A DNA stretch of 13,424 nucleotides from Spirochaetales bacterium (GCA_017475725.1 JAFVFA010000259.1:1-13424); one strand, 5' to 3'. Positions 1 through 7,821 are shown, counted from the stretch's first letter. The notes: a model not told the origin generated them from the letters alone. A program made the numbers and translations.

Positions 1-125
1 CGTGCATCTCAAACGACAGCCAGAACGAGAACGTCCAGGCCATGTTCATCAAGACAAACGATGACAGATACACCTGTGCATACTGCGGCAAGGTCCACAC
101 ATTCAAAGAGATATTCAAGCACTGA
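1..125 (+). CDS. pyrI: Aspartate carbamoyltransferase regulatory chain, C-terminal end (partial)
   Basis: This is the 3' end of a gene that begins before the window; the first complete codon is at position 3 and the stop is TGA 123-125. The 40 visible residues contain a lone Cys at the very start (CISN) and, about 29 residues later, CAYC, followed by a short tail ending FKEIFKH. In PyrI the C-terminal zinc domain has four Cys in two pairs, the second pair CxxC close to the end, and this layout matches. PyrI holds the catalytic PyrB trimers together and carries the allosteric nucleotide site. The position directly before pyrE, 16 nt away, supports the call. I cannot tell whether pyrI is a separate gene or fused to pyrB, as seen in some bacteria. 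Confidence 0.78.
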   Translation, partial: CISNDSQNENVQAMFIKTNDDRYTCAYCGKVHTFKEIFKH

Positions 126-141
126 AAACAGGAGAGGACAA

Positions 142-825
142 ATGGAGTACACAAGCTATTCATACGACATCGCCAGATGCGCCCTTGAGATGGGGGCCAT
201 CAGGCTCTCACCGGAGAAGCCGTTCTGCTGGGCAAGCGGCTACTACATGCCGATCTACAACGACAACAGGACCCTTCTTGGGGACTGGAGAGCAAGGGAG
301 CTGGTGGCGAAGGCCTTCGAGGAGCTGCTGTCCAAGCTGGGTTTCGATCCGGACAACATAGCCGGAACAAGCACAGCTGGAATCCCCCATGCCACGACAC
401 TGGCGGACAGGCTGAAGAAGCCGGTCTCCTACATAAGGTCATCCTCAAAGGACCACGGTCTGCAGAACCAGATCGAGGGACTGGGAAGAGCCAAGGGCTA
501 TGAGGGCAGGAACGTTGTCCTGATAGAGGATCTGATCAGCACCGGAATGTCCTCCATCAAGGCGGTCAAGGCAATCCAGGAGGCCGACGGAAAGGTCCCC
601 TACTGCCTGGCCATCTTCTCATATGGAACCGACCAGGGAAAGGAGGCCTTCGCCTCTCTTGACCCGGCATGCAAGCCTGTGACAATACTTGACTACAACT
701 ATGTTATCCCCATCGCCAAGGAGATCGGATACATCAAGCCGGAGCAGGAGGCAATGCTCCTTGAATGGTCAGCCTCCCCGTTCACATGGGGTGAGAAGCA
801 CGGCTGGAAGAAGGAGGAGAGATGA
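142..825 (+). CDS. pyrE: Orotate phosphoribosyltransferase
   Basis: PyrE makes OMP from orotate and PRPP, the fifth step of UMP synthesis, in the cytoplasm. The 227-residue product carries the type I phosphoribosyltransferase PRPP loop at about 125-137 (VVLIEDLISTG), where the acidic pair E129-D130 contacts the PRPP ribose. It also has the mobile catalytic loop YIRSSSKDHG at about 98-106, with Arg99, Lys103 and His105. The Lys that often follows the Arg in this loop (RK) is Ser here. I chose ATG 142 over the in-frame ATG at 61 for two reasons: GGAGAGG (131-137) lies at proper spacing, and the residues added by the upstream start would overlap the pyrI coding tail and look unlike PyrE. The stop overlaps the pyrF start (TGATG), implying coupled translation. 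Confidence 0.95.
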   Translation: MEYTSYSYDIARCALEMGAIRLSPEKPFCWASGYYMPIYNDNRTLLGDWRARELVAKAFEELLSKLGFDPDNIAGTSTAGIPHATTLADRLKKPVSYIRSSSKDHGLQNQIEGLGRAKGYEGRNVVLIEDLISTGMSSIKAVKAIQEADGKVPYCLAIFSYGTDQGKEAFASLDPACKPVTILDYNYVIPIAKEIGYIKPEQEAMLLEWSASPFTWGEKHGWKKEER

Positions 826-1688
826 TGGACTACATAAAGCTTCTTGAGACGACTGCAAAGCAGGCCGGCAACTGCACATGCCTTGGGATAGACCCGAACT
901 TCTCCGCCCTTCCGGAGGGTCTTGGTGTCAGGGACTTCTACCTGCAGCTCTTCGAGGAGATGGACAAGGCGAACCTGAAGGTCGCTTCCGTCAAGCCGAA
1001 CATAGGGTACTTCTCACGCCTGGACAAGCCTCTTGAAGGGAACTTCAGCGGTTCGCTTGCCCTGGCTGACATAGTCAAGGCCCTCCCAGCAAGGCCTTTC
1101 ATACTTGATGCCAAGCGCGGAGACATAGCGACATCCTCCGCAAACTATGCATTCGAGGCCTTCAGAAGCTGGGGCGCAGACTGTGTGACGGTCTCCCCGT
1201 ACATGGGTACCGACAGCATCAACCCCTTTGCACTTGCAATCGGCGAGGATGCGAAGGACAAGGGCTTCTACATCCTGAACAGGACAAGCAACCCAGGTGG
1301 AAAGGATCTGCAGAACCAGGTGATGGAAGACGGGAAGCCCGTCTATATGCATGTTGCGCAGCTGATTCTGAATTGGAATACGGAATACAGTTCCGGAGTC
1401 GGAGCAGTTGTTGGAGCAACCAACCTCAGGGAATTCGAGGAACTGGCAGCCTTCTATGCAGACAGGAAGGTCCCTCTTCTGATTCCCGGAGTCGGAAGCC
1501 AGGGTGGCTCGGCACCGGATGTCATAGGCATCATGAGGAAGGTCGGCTATCCGCTTGAGCTTTGCAGAATCAACTCCTCATCCGCCCTCACACATCCGTG
1601 GGCGAAGAGAAAGGAGGCTGCCCCTGCCAACTGGAAGCAGGTCTGCATCGATGCAATCAGGAAATTCACGGAGGAATGCAGCCTGTGA
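825..1688 (+). CDS. pyrF: Orotidine 5'-phosphate decarboxylase, type 2
   Basis: PyrF decarboxylates OMP to UMP, the last step of the pathway. The 287-residue length and motifs fit the longer type-2 OMP decarboxylase subfamily rather than the roughly 230-residue E. coli type. Visible motifs are GIDPN near residue 21, SVKPNIGYF near 56-64, the catalytic DAKRGDI at about 95-101 (the Lys is the key catalytic residue), and the phosphate-binding IPGVGSQGG at about 220-228. Two adjacent ATGs (822 and 825) are possible starts. The ribosome binding site AAGGAGG at 811-817 is 7 nt from ATG 825 but only 4 nt from ATG 822, so I favour 825; the choice changes one residue. The gene overlaps pyrE at the start, and its stop is embedded in the GTGA start of the next gene. 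Confidence 0.95.
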   Translation: MDYIKLLETTAKQAGNCTCLGIDPNFSALPEGLGVRDFYLQLFEEMDKANLKVASVKPNIGYFSRLDKPLEGNFSGSLALADIVKALPARPFILDAKRGDIATSSANYAFEAFRSWGADCVTVSPYMGTDSINPFALAIGEDAKDKGFYILNRTSNPGGKDLQNQVMEDGKPVYMHVAQLILNWNTEYSSGVGAVVGATNLREFEELAAFYADRKVPLLIPGVGSQGGSAPDVIGIMRKVGYPLELCRINSSSALTHPWAKRKEAAPANWKQVCIDAIRKFTEECSL

Positions 1689-3406
1689 CACGTAGAGCCT
1701 TTCCGATGGGACACAAGGACGGATCCGTTCACCTTGCGACTGTAAGCGGTGTGGCCTCGACCAAACCGGAGCTGATCAGATGGTTTGACGAGAAGGTCCC
1801 TGCAGTTGACATAGTCACGACCAAGAGCTTCCAGGTTCGCCCGAACCCTGGCAACAGGGAGCCTGTCATCTGCGAGACAAGCGAAGGGAACTTCGGAAAC
1901 TCCGTTGGGCTCCGTAACCCGGGCATGGAGGTTGCGCTTCCACCAATAGAGGCTCTCAGGGAAAAGGGTCTTAGAGTCTGGCTCAACGTCTCGGTGTCAG
2001 CCGACAATCCGGAGGACTTCACCACGCTCGTCAGGGCCTTCGATGCTGTTGCGGACTCCATTGAGCTGAACTTCTCCTGCCCCCATGCAAAGGCCGGCTT
2101 CGGTGCATCCATCGGAAAGGACATAGATGTGGCCTCGGACTACGTGAAGAGCATCTGCAGGGCCTACCCTGACAGAAAGAGCCTTCTCTTCATAAAGCTG
2201 ACCCCAAACGTCGACAACATCGGTGAGATAGCCAAGGCTGTCATAGACAGTGGGGCAGATGGGATCACAGCCATCAACACAGTTGGACCGGAGCTGCACA
2301 CGGACCCGGTCTCAGGGAAACCGATTCTGCAGAACGCACTTGGTGGCAGAGGCGGGAAATCTGGCGAATGGGTCTACGGCAGGGCCATCGAGGCGATCAG
2401 AGAAATCAGACAGGCCGTAGGGAACGACATCCCGATCATCGGTATGGGAGGCGTCTCAGATGGAAGACAGTGTGCCGAGATGGTCAGTGCAGGAGCGGAT
2501 GCGGTCGGAATAGGTTCTGCCCTTGCCCATGTGGGACAGCAGAACTGGACAGCATACTTCGATGCAGTGAAGGCCGAGGCCAAGGCATTCCTTGGAGGGA
2601 AAGAGACTGAACTTAAATCCAGGGCAATGCTCAGCAAGGGAAGCACAATGCAGTACAGGCTCTTCACCGTCACAGAGACAAGGCTCCACTCAGAGGACAC
2701 TCTGCTCCTTACCCTTGATGGCAGCATGAAGGACTTCCAGGCCGGAGAGTTCGTCTTCCTCTGGCTTCCCGGAACAGGAGAGAAACCGTTCAGCGTCGCC
2801 AAGGCGGATCCGCTGATGTTCATCATAAAGAAGAGAGGGGCCTTCACCCAGGCGGTCTTTGACCTGAAGGTCGGTGACACCATCCTTCTCAGAGGGCCAT
2901 ACGGAGCCAGGACGGAGACGCCGAAGGCAAGGAAGGCTGTCATCGTTGCAGGCGGAACAGGAGAGGCAGTGGCCATGCCTCTTGCACAGGAGCTTGCAAG
3001 GCAGAAGGTTCCGATGAGCTTCCTGGTGGGCACAAGCGTCGAGGGGAACAGAGGTATACTTGCCGCTGAACTGGGTGAATTCGGAAACTACATCTGCGTT
3101 TCAGACCATGGTAGACCGGGAAGGATTCTGGACGAGATCATCCCTGAAGTAGGCAGGCTGACAAAGGATGGAACCCCTCTTGAGGATCTGGCCTTCTATC
3201 TGATAGGACCTGAGATCTTCATGAAGATAGCGGGCAGGAAACTGGAGAACATTGGTGTCAGTCCGGACAGGATACTTCTCTCCATGGAGAGGAACACCAT
3301 GTGCGGAGTCGGTCTCTGCGGTGAGTGCTCCTGCGGAGGAAGACTTGCATGCCAGTGGGGCACCTTCATGGGCCTCGATTTCCTTGAGAAGGAGAATGTG
3401 CTGTGA
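1685..3406 (+). CDS. pyrD: Fused dihydroorotate dehydrogenase (PyrD) and electron-transfer subunit (PyrK)
   Basis: One uninterrupted 573-residue frame carries two enzymes. Residues 1 to about 318 are a class 1 dihydroorotate dehydrogenase: TKS with Lys47, PGN near 55-57, ELNFSCPH with the catalytic-type Cys132, and FMN-phosphate loops at 253-256 (GMGG) and 275-278 (GIGS). Residues 322-573 are PyrK: a flavin-binding KPFS (367-370), the nucleotide-binding AGGTGEA (about 422-428), and a [2Fe-2S] site C540-x4-C545-x2-C548-x7-C556 with an extra Cys550. Together they oxidise dihydroorotate to orotate and pass electrons through FMN, FeS and FAD to NAD+, as class 1B enzymes do. I chose GTG 1685: GGAGG 1670-1674 is 10 nt upstream, and it gives the same GTGA overlap used at the pyrC junction. 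ATG 1676 lies too close to that site. PyrD and PyrK are usually separate genes. Confidence 0.93.
   Translation: MTRRAFPMGHKDGSVHLATVSGVASTKPELIRWFDEKVPAVDIVTTKSFQVRPNPGNREPVICETSEGNFGNSVGLRNPGMEVALPPIEALREKGLRVWLNVSVSADNPEDFTTLVRAFDAVADSIELNFSCPHAKAGFGASIGKDIDVASDYVKSICRAYPDRKSLLFIKLTPNVDNIGEIAKAVIDSGADGITAINTVGPELHTDPVSGKPILQNALGGRGGKSGEWVYGRAIEAIREIRQAVGNDIPIIGMGGVSDGRQCAEMVSAGADAVGIGSALAHVGQQNWTAYFDAVKAEAKAFLGGKETELKSRAMLSKGSTMQYRLFTVTETRLHSEDTLLLTLDGSMKDFQAGEFVFLWLPGTGEKPFSVAKADPLMFIIKKRGAFTQAVFDLKVGDTILLRGPYGARTETPKARKAVIVAGGTGEAVAMPLAQELARQKVPMSFLVGTSVEGNRGILAAELGEFGNYICVSDHGRPGRILDEIIPEVGRLTKDGTPLEDLAFYLIGPEIFMKIAGRKLENIGVSPDRILLSMERNTMCGVGLCGECSCGGRLACQWGTFMGLDFLEKENVL
2636..2650 (+). 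promoter_or_regulatory. Possible internal ribosome binding site and start for free PyrK
   Basis: Inside the fused gene, AAGGGA (2636-2641) stands 6 nt before an in-frame ATG (2648-2650) that begins MQYRLFTV, exactly where a stand-alone PyrK would start. The spacing is that of a working initiation site. It could yield a separate 252-residue PyrK alongside the fusion, or be the relic of two genes joined by loss of a stop codon. Only the sequence pattern supports this. Confidence 0.35.
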
Positions 3407-4422
3407 CAGACCCGCATGTGCACTTCAGAGACTGGAACCAGAGCGCAAAGGAGACGGTCCTTCACGGCATGGAGACCGGGGCCAAGGCAGGCTTCAATGT
3501 CTTCTTTGACATGCCCAACACAAATCCTCCAGTGACAAGCAACGAAAATGCAATCCAGAGAATCCACCTGGGAGAACATGCCGAAAGGGAGTTCAGGGAA
3601 AGAGGTGTTGAAGTGCACTACCACCTCTATCTTGGTATCACACCGGATCCGAACCAGATTGAGGAGATGGTAAGGACCTATGACGAACTGTTCCCAAGGG
3701 TCTGTGCGCTGAAGATGTTCGCCTCCCAGTCCACAGGAGACATGGGGATAATAGGCAAGGAAGTCCAGCAGGGGATATACTCAAGGCTTGCCGAGCTTGA
3801 CTACAGAGGGGTGCTGGCAGTGCATTGCGAGAAGGAGGAGCTGTTTGCAAGGACAGCTTCCAGACACTCTGATGTCCGTCCATCCATAAGCGAGGAGCAG
3901 TCGGTCAGAGATCAGATCGACTGTGCCGGGAAGGCAGGCTTCAAAGGCACTCTCCACATTGCCCACATAAGCACAGCAGGAGCCTTGGAGGCTGTGAAGG
4001 CAGCCAAGGCAAGAGGGATGAGAATAACCTGTGGAGCCACTCCCCATCACATTCTACTGAACATTGATGCCGAATCGGACATCGTCAAGATGAATCCTCC
4101 GCTCAGGCCTGAGTCGGACAGGCTTGCAATCTGGAACGGTCTGTTCGATGGCAGCATAGACTGGATAGAGAGTGACCATGCCCCGCATACCCTTCAGGAC
4201 AAGCAGAACGGTGCAAGCGGGATACCGGGATTCGAGGGGATGCTTCTGACCATCAAGGCGCTCCGGGAAGCGGGAATGGATGAGGCCAGACTCAACGCCC
4301 TCCTCTGCACCAACGCCCTTGAGGCCTTCGGAATCAACGATCTATCATCCACGGTCCCGAGAATCACAAAGAGGATGATCACGGAGGCCCATAAGGCCTA
4401 CCCCATCTCCGCCTGGAGCTGA
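3403..4422 (+). CDS. pyrC: Dihydroorotase, short form
   Basis: PyrC cyclises carbamoyl-aspartate to dihydroorotate. The 339-residue protein has the amidohydrolase metal site: DPHVHFRD at 3-10 (His5, His7 and substrate-binding Arg9), MPNT near 38-41, LKMF with Lys104 as the candidate carboxylated lysine, HCE (His141), HIAHIS (185-190), and SDHAPHT with catalytic-type Asp258. It starts at GTG 3403, overlapping the pyrDK stop as GTGA, with AAGGAG (3389-3394) 8 nt upstream. An in-frame TGA at 3385-3387 rules out a longer N-terminus. The HxH motif therefore lies only four residues from the start, and the N-terminal strand region of the usual 420-440-residue class I enzymes is missing. Length is closer to class II, though the DxHxHFRD style is class I-like. 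It is the last gene of the operon, and no hairpin-plus-T-run terminator follows it. Confidence 0.9.
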   Translation: MTDPHVHFRDWNQSAKETVLHGMETGAKAGFNVFFDMPNTNPPVTSNENAIQRIHLGEHAEREFRERGVEVHYHLYLGITPDPNQIEEMVRTYDELFPRVCALKMFASQSTGDMGIIGKEVQQGIYSRLAELDYRGVLAVHCEKEELFARTASRHSDVRPSISEEQSVRDQIDCAGKAGFKGTLHIAHISTAGALEAVKAAKARGMRITCGATPHHILLNIDAESDIVKMNPPLRPESDRLAIWNGLFDGSIDWIESDHAPHTLQDKQNGASGIPGFEGMLLTIKALREAGMDEARLNALLCTNALEAFGINDLSSTVPRITKRMITEAHKAYPISAWS

Positions 4423-4440
4423 ACATATGACTCCATGAAC

Positions 4441-4935
4441 TTACTTTCTCAAAGCTCTATCCTGCTGATTTGTTTTACAAGTCTTACAGAAACGTTCTCG
4501 TAGATTCCAGTTCAATTCGCGTGACAGTCGGCTGTCACTGTTAGTCTTATAGAAATCATCTGACAAATCCTTGACGTTTGGAGAGTTGTATATCCGGTTT
4601 TTCTTTCTCAGACTATCAATGCTTGATTCATTCAGATCAATTCTCAACACCCGTTCCGAATAAGGATGAGACAACTTACACTGAGGGACGGAAACAAGTA
4701 ATCGACACTCATTCTCATAGAACCATGCAGTGCTTTTTTGATAGAGACAATTATCCCCAATCACTCGCTTGTTGAATCTTTCATTCACTTCTCCAGATCT
4801 TCGGACATAGCAGAAATCATCATTCTCTTGGGCGCTCGAATCACCCATGTAAATCACATCAATCAGCTGTATCTTTATCCCGGACTCTTTTACTTGTAAG
4901 ATGCCTAGAGATTCAAATTCACCATAGTTAAATGG
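4441..4935 (-). pseudogene. 5'-truncated DUF2971-like protein remnant
   Basis: An AT-rich frame reads on the minus strand from just after a TAG (4936-4938) to TAA at 4441-4443, about 164 codons. It has no ATG in its first 29 codons and no ribosome binding site at its open end. GTG 4857 or ATG 4848 could start a shorter 135-138-residue product. The stretch KSTAWFYENECRLL resembles the conserved K-x-x-x-W-x-Y-E-x-E-x-R core near the C-terminal end of DUF2971 proteins, and the preceding residues (LIDVIYMGD) fit the strand before it. The N-terminal half of such a protein, with its substrate-like aromatic motifs, is absent. The lipoprotein gene ends only a few bases beyond the open end. I read this as a decayed gene whose front was lost at a recombination junction. 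The family call is from motif memory and moderate. Confidence 0.45.
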
Positions 4936-4943
4936 CTAAATTA

Positions 4944-7784
4944 TTAGAAAGCTCGAACTGGAAGAATTCTATTCTCTTCGTAGCGATTACTGAGACCTTG
5001 CTTTCCACTACTTAAATTCTGATACCAAGCATAATTGCCAGCTCCTTCTGTCGAAGACCAGTACTCTACATCATTATCAAAACAATCGATATTAAGATTA
5101 GCGTAAATTAAGTTAAGTTCATCTTTGCTGGGGAGAAACCAGTCATCAAATCCCGCATATTCAAGAATTGAGCAAAGTCTTGCAGCATAAGCTGAGCTTG
5201 TATCTTCGTGATAGTAAGCATTATCCCCCATTGCATCAACCAGAGAGTCTGTGTTAGTTGCTCCAGATCCTATTTTAGTATCTGTTCCAACCGAATCATT
5301 ACTTTCGTTCGATGAATGCCTGTAATATCCGAAAAAATATCCAAGAGATGCATCGGAATATCCAGCCACAGAAGAATCGACAGATGGAATCTCGTTTACA
5401 ACTCGCAAATCTGTAGGAGAGACCTCAAGGAATCTCCAACCACATTCTGTAGAAATCAGCCCATCTTCATTTCCTGTATAATTATCAGCGTCACAGTCAA
5501 AGAAAATGTACCCACCTGCAGGTCCTACATCTCCGATATCATATGGGAAAGCATTATCACTTGTTCCAATTACAGCATCAGAAGTAACGATGACATCATA
5601 GTTTTGTAATAACGACAATCCATCCACTACGGCTTTTACTACTATTGAGTGAACACCCTCACATAATGAGATATTATAACTACCTATCCCGAGAGGAAGT
5701 TCGTCTATACTCGTTATAGTCAAACCATTGTTACAGGTCGCCAACTTACCATCTACATACCACGTATAAATTGCATCCGGATTGGTCGGAGCCAGATTTG
5801 CTTTCAGAATTGCTGCAACATTCTCCACCACAGGTTCACCTTCAACCCAGTCTTCGGGAACTTCAATTGTAAGTGTGTAGTGCACAGGGTCTGTCACAGA
5901 AAACCCGGCGAGTCCGTCAATCTGGTAACTGACAGACACCACCTCCGAGCAATCCCATTCAGCATATTGTGCAACAGCTTTGATTGTCTGTGTTGAAACT
6001 ACGGTTATAGGTTCAGTGTATGGAGTGCTGCCTACAGTAGGCTCAGAACCATCTACCGTATAATAAATCGATGCGCCAGAAGTCTCGCAGGAAAGAACCA
6101 CTGTCTGGGCTGTCTGATAGCGTCCCTCTTCAACAGACATTGAAGGGCTCTTCGTCTTTATTGTGTATTCCTTTGTCACAACATCCGAATTGAGATATCC
6201 CCATTTGCCGGCAATTGCTTTGATAGTCTGTGATGAAGACACAGTGATAGGCTCAGCGTACTGACTGCTTGATCTCGTGGGGATGCTCCCATCTGTCGTG
6301 TAATAAATCGTTGTTCCTTCTGGCGATGACAGAGTAACAGTCTGGTTTACATAGTATGTTCCTGACTCAACACTGAAAGACACAGCTCCGACTTTCTCCG
6401 TTGCAATTACGATATCCTCGCTGAAAACGGGAGATGGATCAAATCCTTCCGCATATGCAACAGCTTTGACTGTCTGAGTTAAAGAGACTGTGATTGGACC
6501 GGAATATAAAGTGGATTCATTTGTAGGAATAGAACCATCGGTAGTGTAATAAATAACAGCACCAGGGGTAATACTTGAAAGCTCAATCTGCTGCGGAGTT
6601 TCATAAGCCTCATTGAAATCAAATGATGATGTCGGTACTGCAACCCTTATATGATAATCGAATGATGAAACCTCCGAATCATCATAATCAGGATTCACAG
6701 AAATTGCTTTGATCACAGTATTTTTTGAAACAGAAATAGGTTGAGTGTAAATAGTGCTGTTTTTTGTGGGTGTACTTCCATCGAGTGTATAGTAAATCGT
6801 ACTTCCTGCCGTTTCAGAATCCAAAGAAACAGTTTGTGAAGACTCATAAACCCCCTCTGCAATACTGGATGTCGGTGTAGAAGCCTTGATTCGGTACTCT
6901 GTAGTTGCGATCGGGGAGGGAAACAACTTGTTTGCCACAGCAATTGCTTTGATTGTCGTATTCTGATTTATTGTTATGGCAGAGGAATAAACACTGCTCT
7001 TTGTTGTCGGATCAGTACCATCAGTCGTGTAGTAGATTGTGGCGCCTTGCGTTGAAGAAGTCAGAATAATCTGGTCATTTTCTGTGATAATACTGGAAAC
7101 GAGATTAAAAACTGGCATAGATGTAAATCCATTACAATCCCACATCTTCTCAGACGTAAAAGAGTTGTAGATATGGGCAACCTCCATCATTGAGATTCCG
7201 ATTTTCGTGTTTGTGGCATCATACAGAGTCACAAGCACATCGTACTGACCCACTGTCAGATTTTTCGCTGTGCGGAAGATGAAGTAATCCCCTTCCGGAG
7301 CTGCTGGCCTAGAGACGGCTACTTCTTCGTCCCCAATTGAGAATACAACCTTTGCAACAGCGGTGTCGGATGAAGAGATTCTCAAAGCCAAGTTCAGAGT
7401 TCCTGTTCCCTCTGTCAGATAAGTCAGGGAGAAAGAGGCGTTGGCGGTGCTTGCAGGACTTACCACTACAGTCTGTATCTCAGATGAAGCAATCTTTATG
7501 TCATCGGCATTAAAGCCTTCGACATACACGCTCCAGTTTCCGACAAGAAGATGCTCGACAGTCACAGATAATCCTGTAAACTCATCATCAAAGGTATCGG
7601 ATCCATTCGAATGTGTTCCATGAACAATGTACTTTGCACATGAAATGGATGCAAGATTCGGTTCGATTGTCCTCGAAACAGATGATGAAATGGTTATGCT
7701 TCCATACTGCTCATGAACCACATCATTTTTGCATCCCGCAAACAATACCATGATGATGACTAGAATGATTGCCGCTTTCCTCAT
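4944..7784 (-). CDS. Large modular surface lipoprotein with CHB_HEX-type repeats and DUF1566 domain
   Basis: The 946-residue protein starts with a lipoprotein signal: MRK, a hydrophobic run (4-16) and the lipobox FAGC with lipidated Cys18. Residues about 25-220 look like two beta-sandwich domains. Residues about 223-622 hold five repeats of roughly 80 residues, each with a core like IYYTTDGSxPT and TIKAIA, typical of the chitobiase/beta-hexosaminidase C-terminal (Fn3-like) family. Residues about 625-735 form an Ig/PKD-like domain (YTWYVDGK). Residues about 748-946 are a DUF1566/Lcl_C domain: GDVGPAGGYIFFD, WRFLEVSP, WFLPSKDEL, YWSSTE. It is probably anchored on the cell surface and binds a ligand, perhaps glycan; that role is inference. 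GGAGG lies 6-7 nt before ATG 7784, and two stops (TAA TAA) end it. Base composition is poorer in GC than the flanking operons. Confidence 0.85.
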   Translation of the reverse strand: MRKAAIILVIIMVLFAGCKNDVVHEQYGSITISSSVSRTIEPNLASISCAKYIVHGTHSNGSDTFDDEFTGLSVTVEHLLVGNWSVYVEGFNADDIKIASSEIQTVVVSPASTANASFSLTYLTEGTGTLNLALRISSSDTAVAKVVFSIGDEEVAVSRPAAPEGDYFIFRTAKNLTVGQYDVLVTLYDATNTKIGISMMEVAHIYNSFTSEKMWDCNGFTSMPVFNLVSSIITENDQIILTSSTQGATIYYTTDGTDPTTKSSVYSSAITINQNTTIKAIAVANKLFPSPIATTEYRIKASTPTSSIAEGVYESSQTVSLDSETAGSTIYYTLDGSTPTKNSTIYTQPISVSKNTVIKAISVNPDYDDSEVSSFDYHIRVAVPTSSFDFNEAYETPQQIELSSITPGAVIYYTTDGSIPTNESTLYSGPITVSLTQTVKAVAYAEGFDPSPVFSEDIVIATEKVGAVSFSVESGTYYVNQTVTLSSPEGTTIYYTTDGSIPTRSSSQYAEPITVSSSQTIKAIAGKWGYLNSDVVTKEYTIKTKSPSMSVEEGRYQTAQTVVLSCETSGASIYYTVDGSEPTVGSTPYTEPITVVSTQTIKAVAQYAEWDCSEVVSVSYQIDGLAGFSVTDPVHYTLTIEVPEDWVEGEPVVENVAAILKANLAPTNPDAIYTWYVDGKLATCNNGLTITSIDELPLGIGSYNISLCEGVHSIVVKAVVDGLSLLQNYDVIVTSDAVIGTSDNAFPYDIGDVGPAGGYIFFDCDADNYTGNEDGLISTECGWRFLEVSPTDLRVVNEIPSVDSSVAGYSDASLGYFFGYYRHSSNESNDSVGTDTKIGSGATNTDSLVDAMGDNAYYHEDTSSAYAARLCSILEYAGFDDWFLPSKDELNLIYANLNIDCFDNDVEYWSSTEGAGNYAWYQNLSSGKQGLSNRYEENRILPVRAF
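5919..7118 (-). repeat. Five tandem Fn3-like (CHB_HEX_C-type) domain repeats within the lipoprotein
   Basis: Protein residues about 223-300, 301-380, 381-462, 463-543 and 544-622 are successive copies of one module. Each copy has a strand ending in GATIYYTTDG or a close variant, then a P-T turn, a short Ser/Thr-rich linker with a Y-x-x-x-I step, and TIKAIA. The DNA copies are diverged rather than identical, so this is an old domain array and not a recent satellite expansion. The core YYTxDGSxPT is the most constant part. Confidence 0.85.
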
Positions 7785-7821
7785 ACAGAACCTCCGGATA
7801 ATGAAATCAAACCTGTTTCGT

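Noticed and set aside
61..141. Longer pyrE starting at ATG 61
   Set aside because: The extra 27 residues lie over the pyrI coding tail in another frame, show no PyrE similarity, and ATG 142 has a good ribosome binding site.
1562..1684. Longer start for the PyrD-PyrK gene inside pyrF
   Set aside because: It would overlap pyrF by over 100 nt and add residues unlike PyrD. GTG 1685 has a ribosome site at good spacing and the same GTGA overlap seen before pyrC.
2374..3033. 219-codon open frame antisense to pyrDK
   Set aside because: It lies wholly within a certain gene, has no recognisable domain, and such long antisense frames are common in GC-rich coding DNA with this codon bias.
4423..4440. 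Intrinsic terminator after pyrC
   Set aside because: No GC-rich hairpin followed by a T-run is visible in the short gap or in the next 100 nt.
4944..7784. Chitinase or hexosaminidase enzyme
   Set aside because: Only the accessory CHB_HEX-type modules are present. No glycosidase catalytic domain can be seen among the 946 residues.
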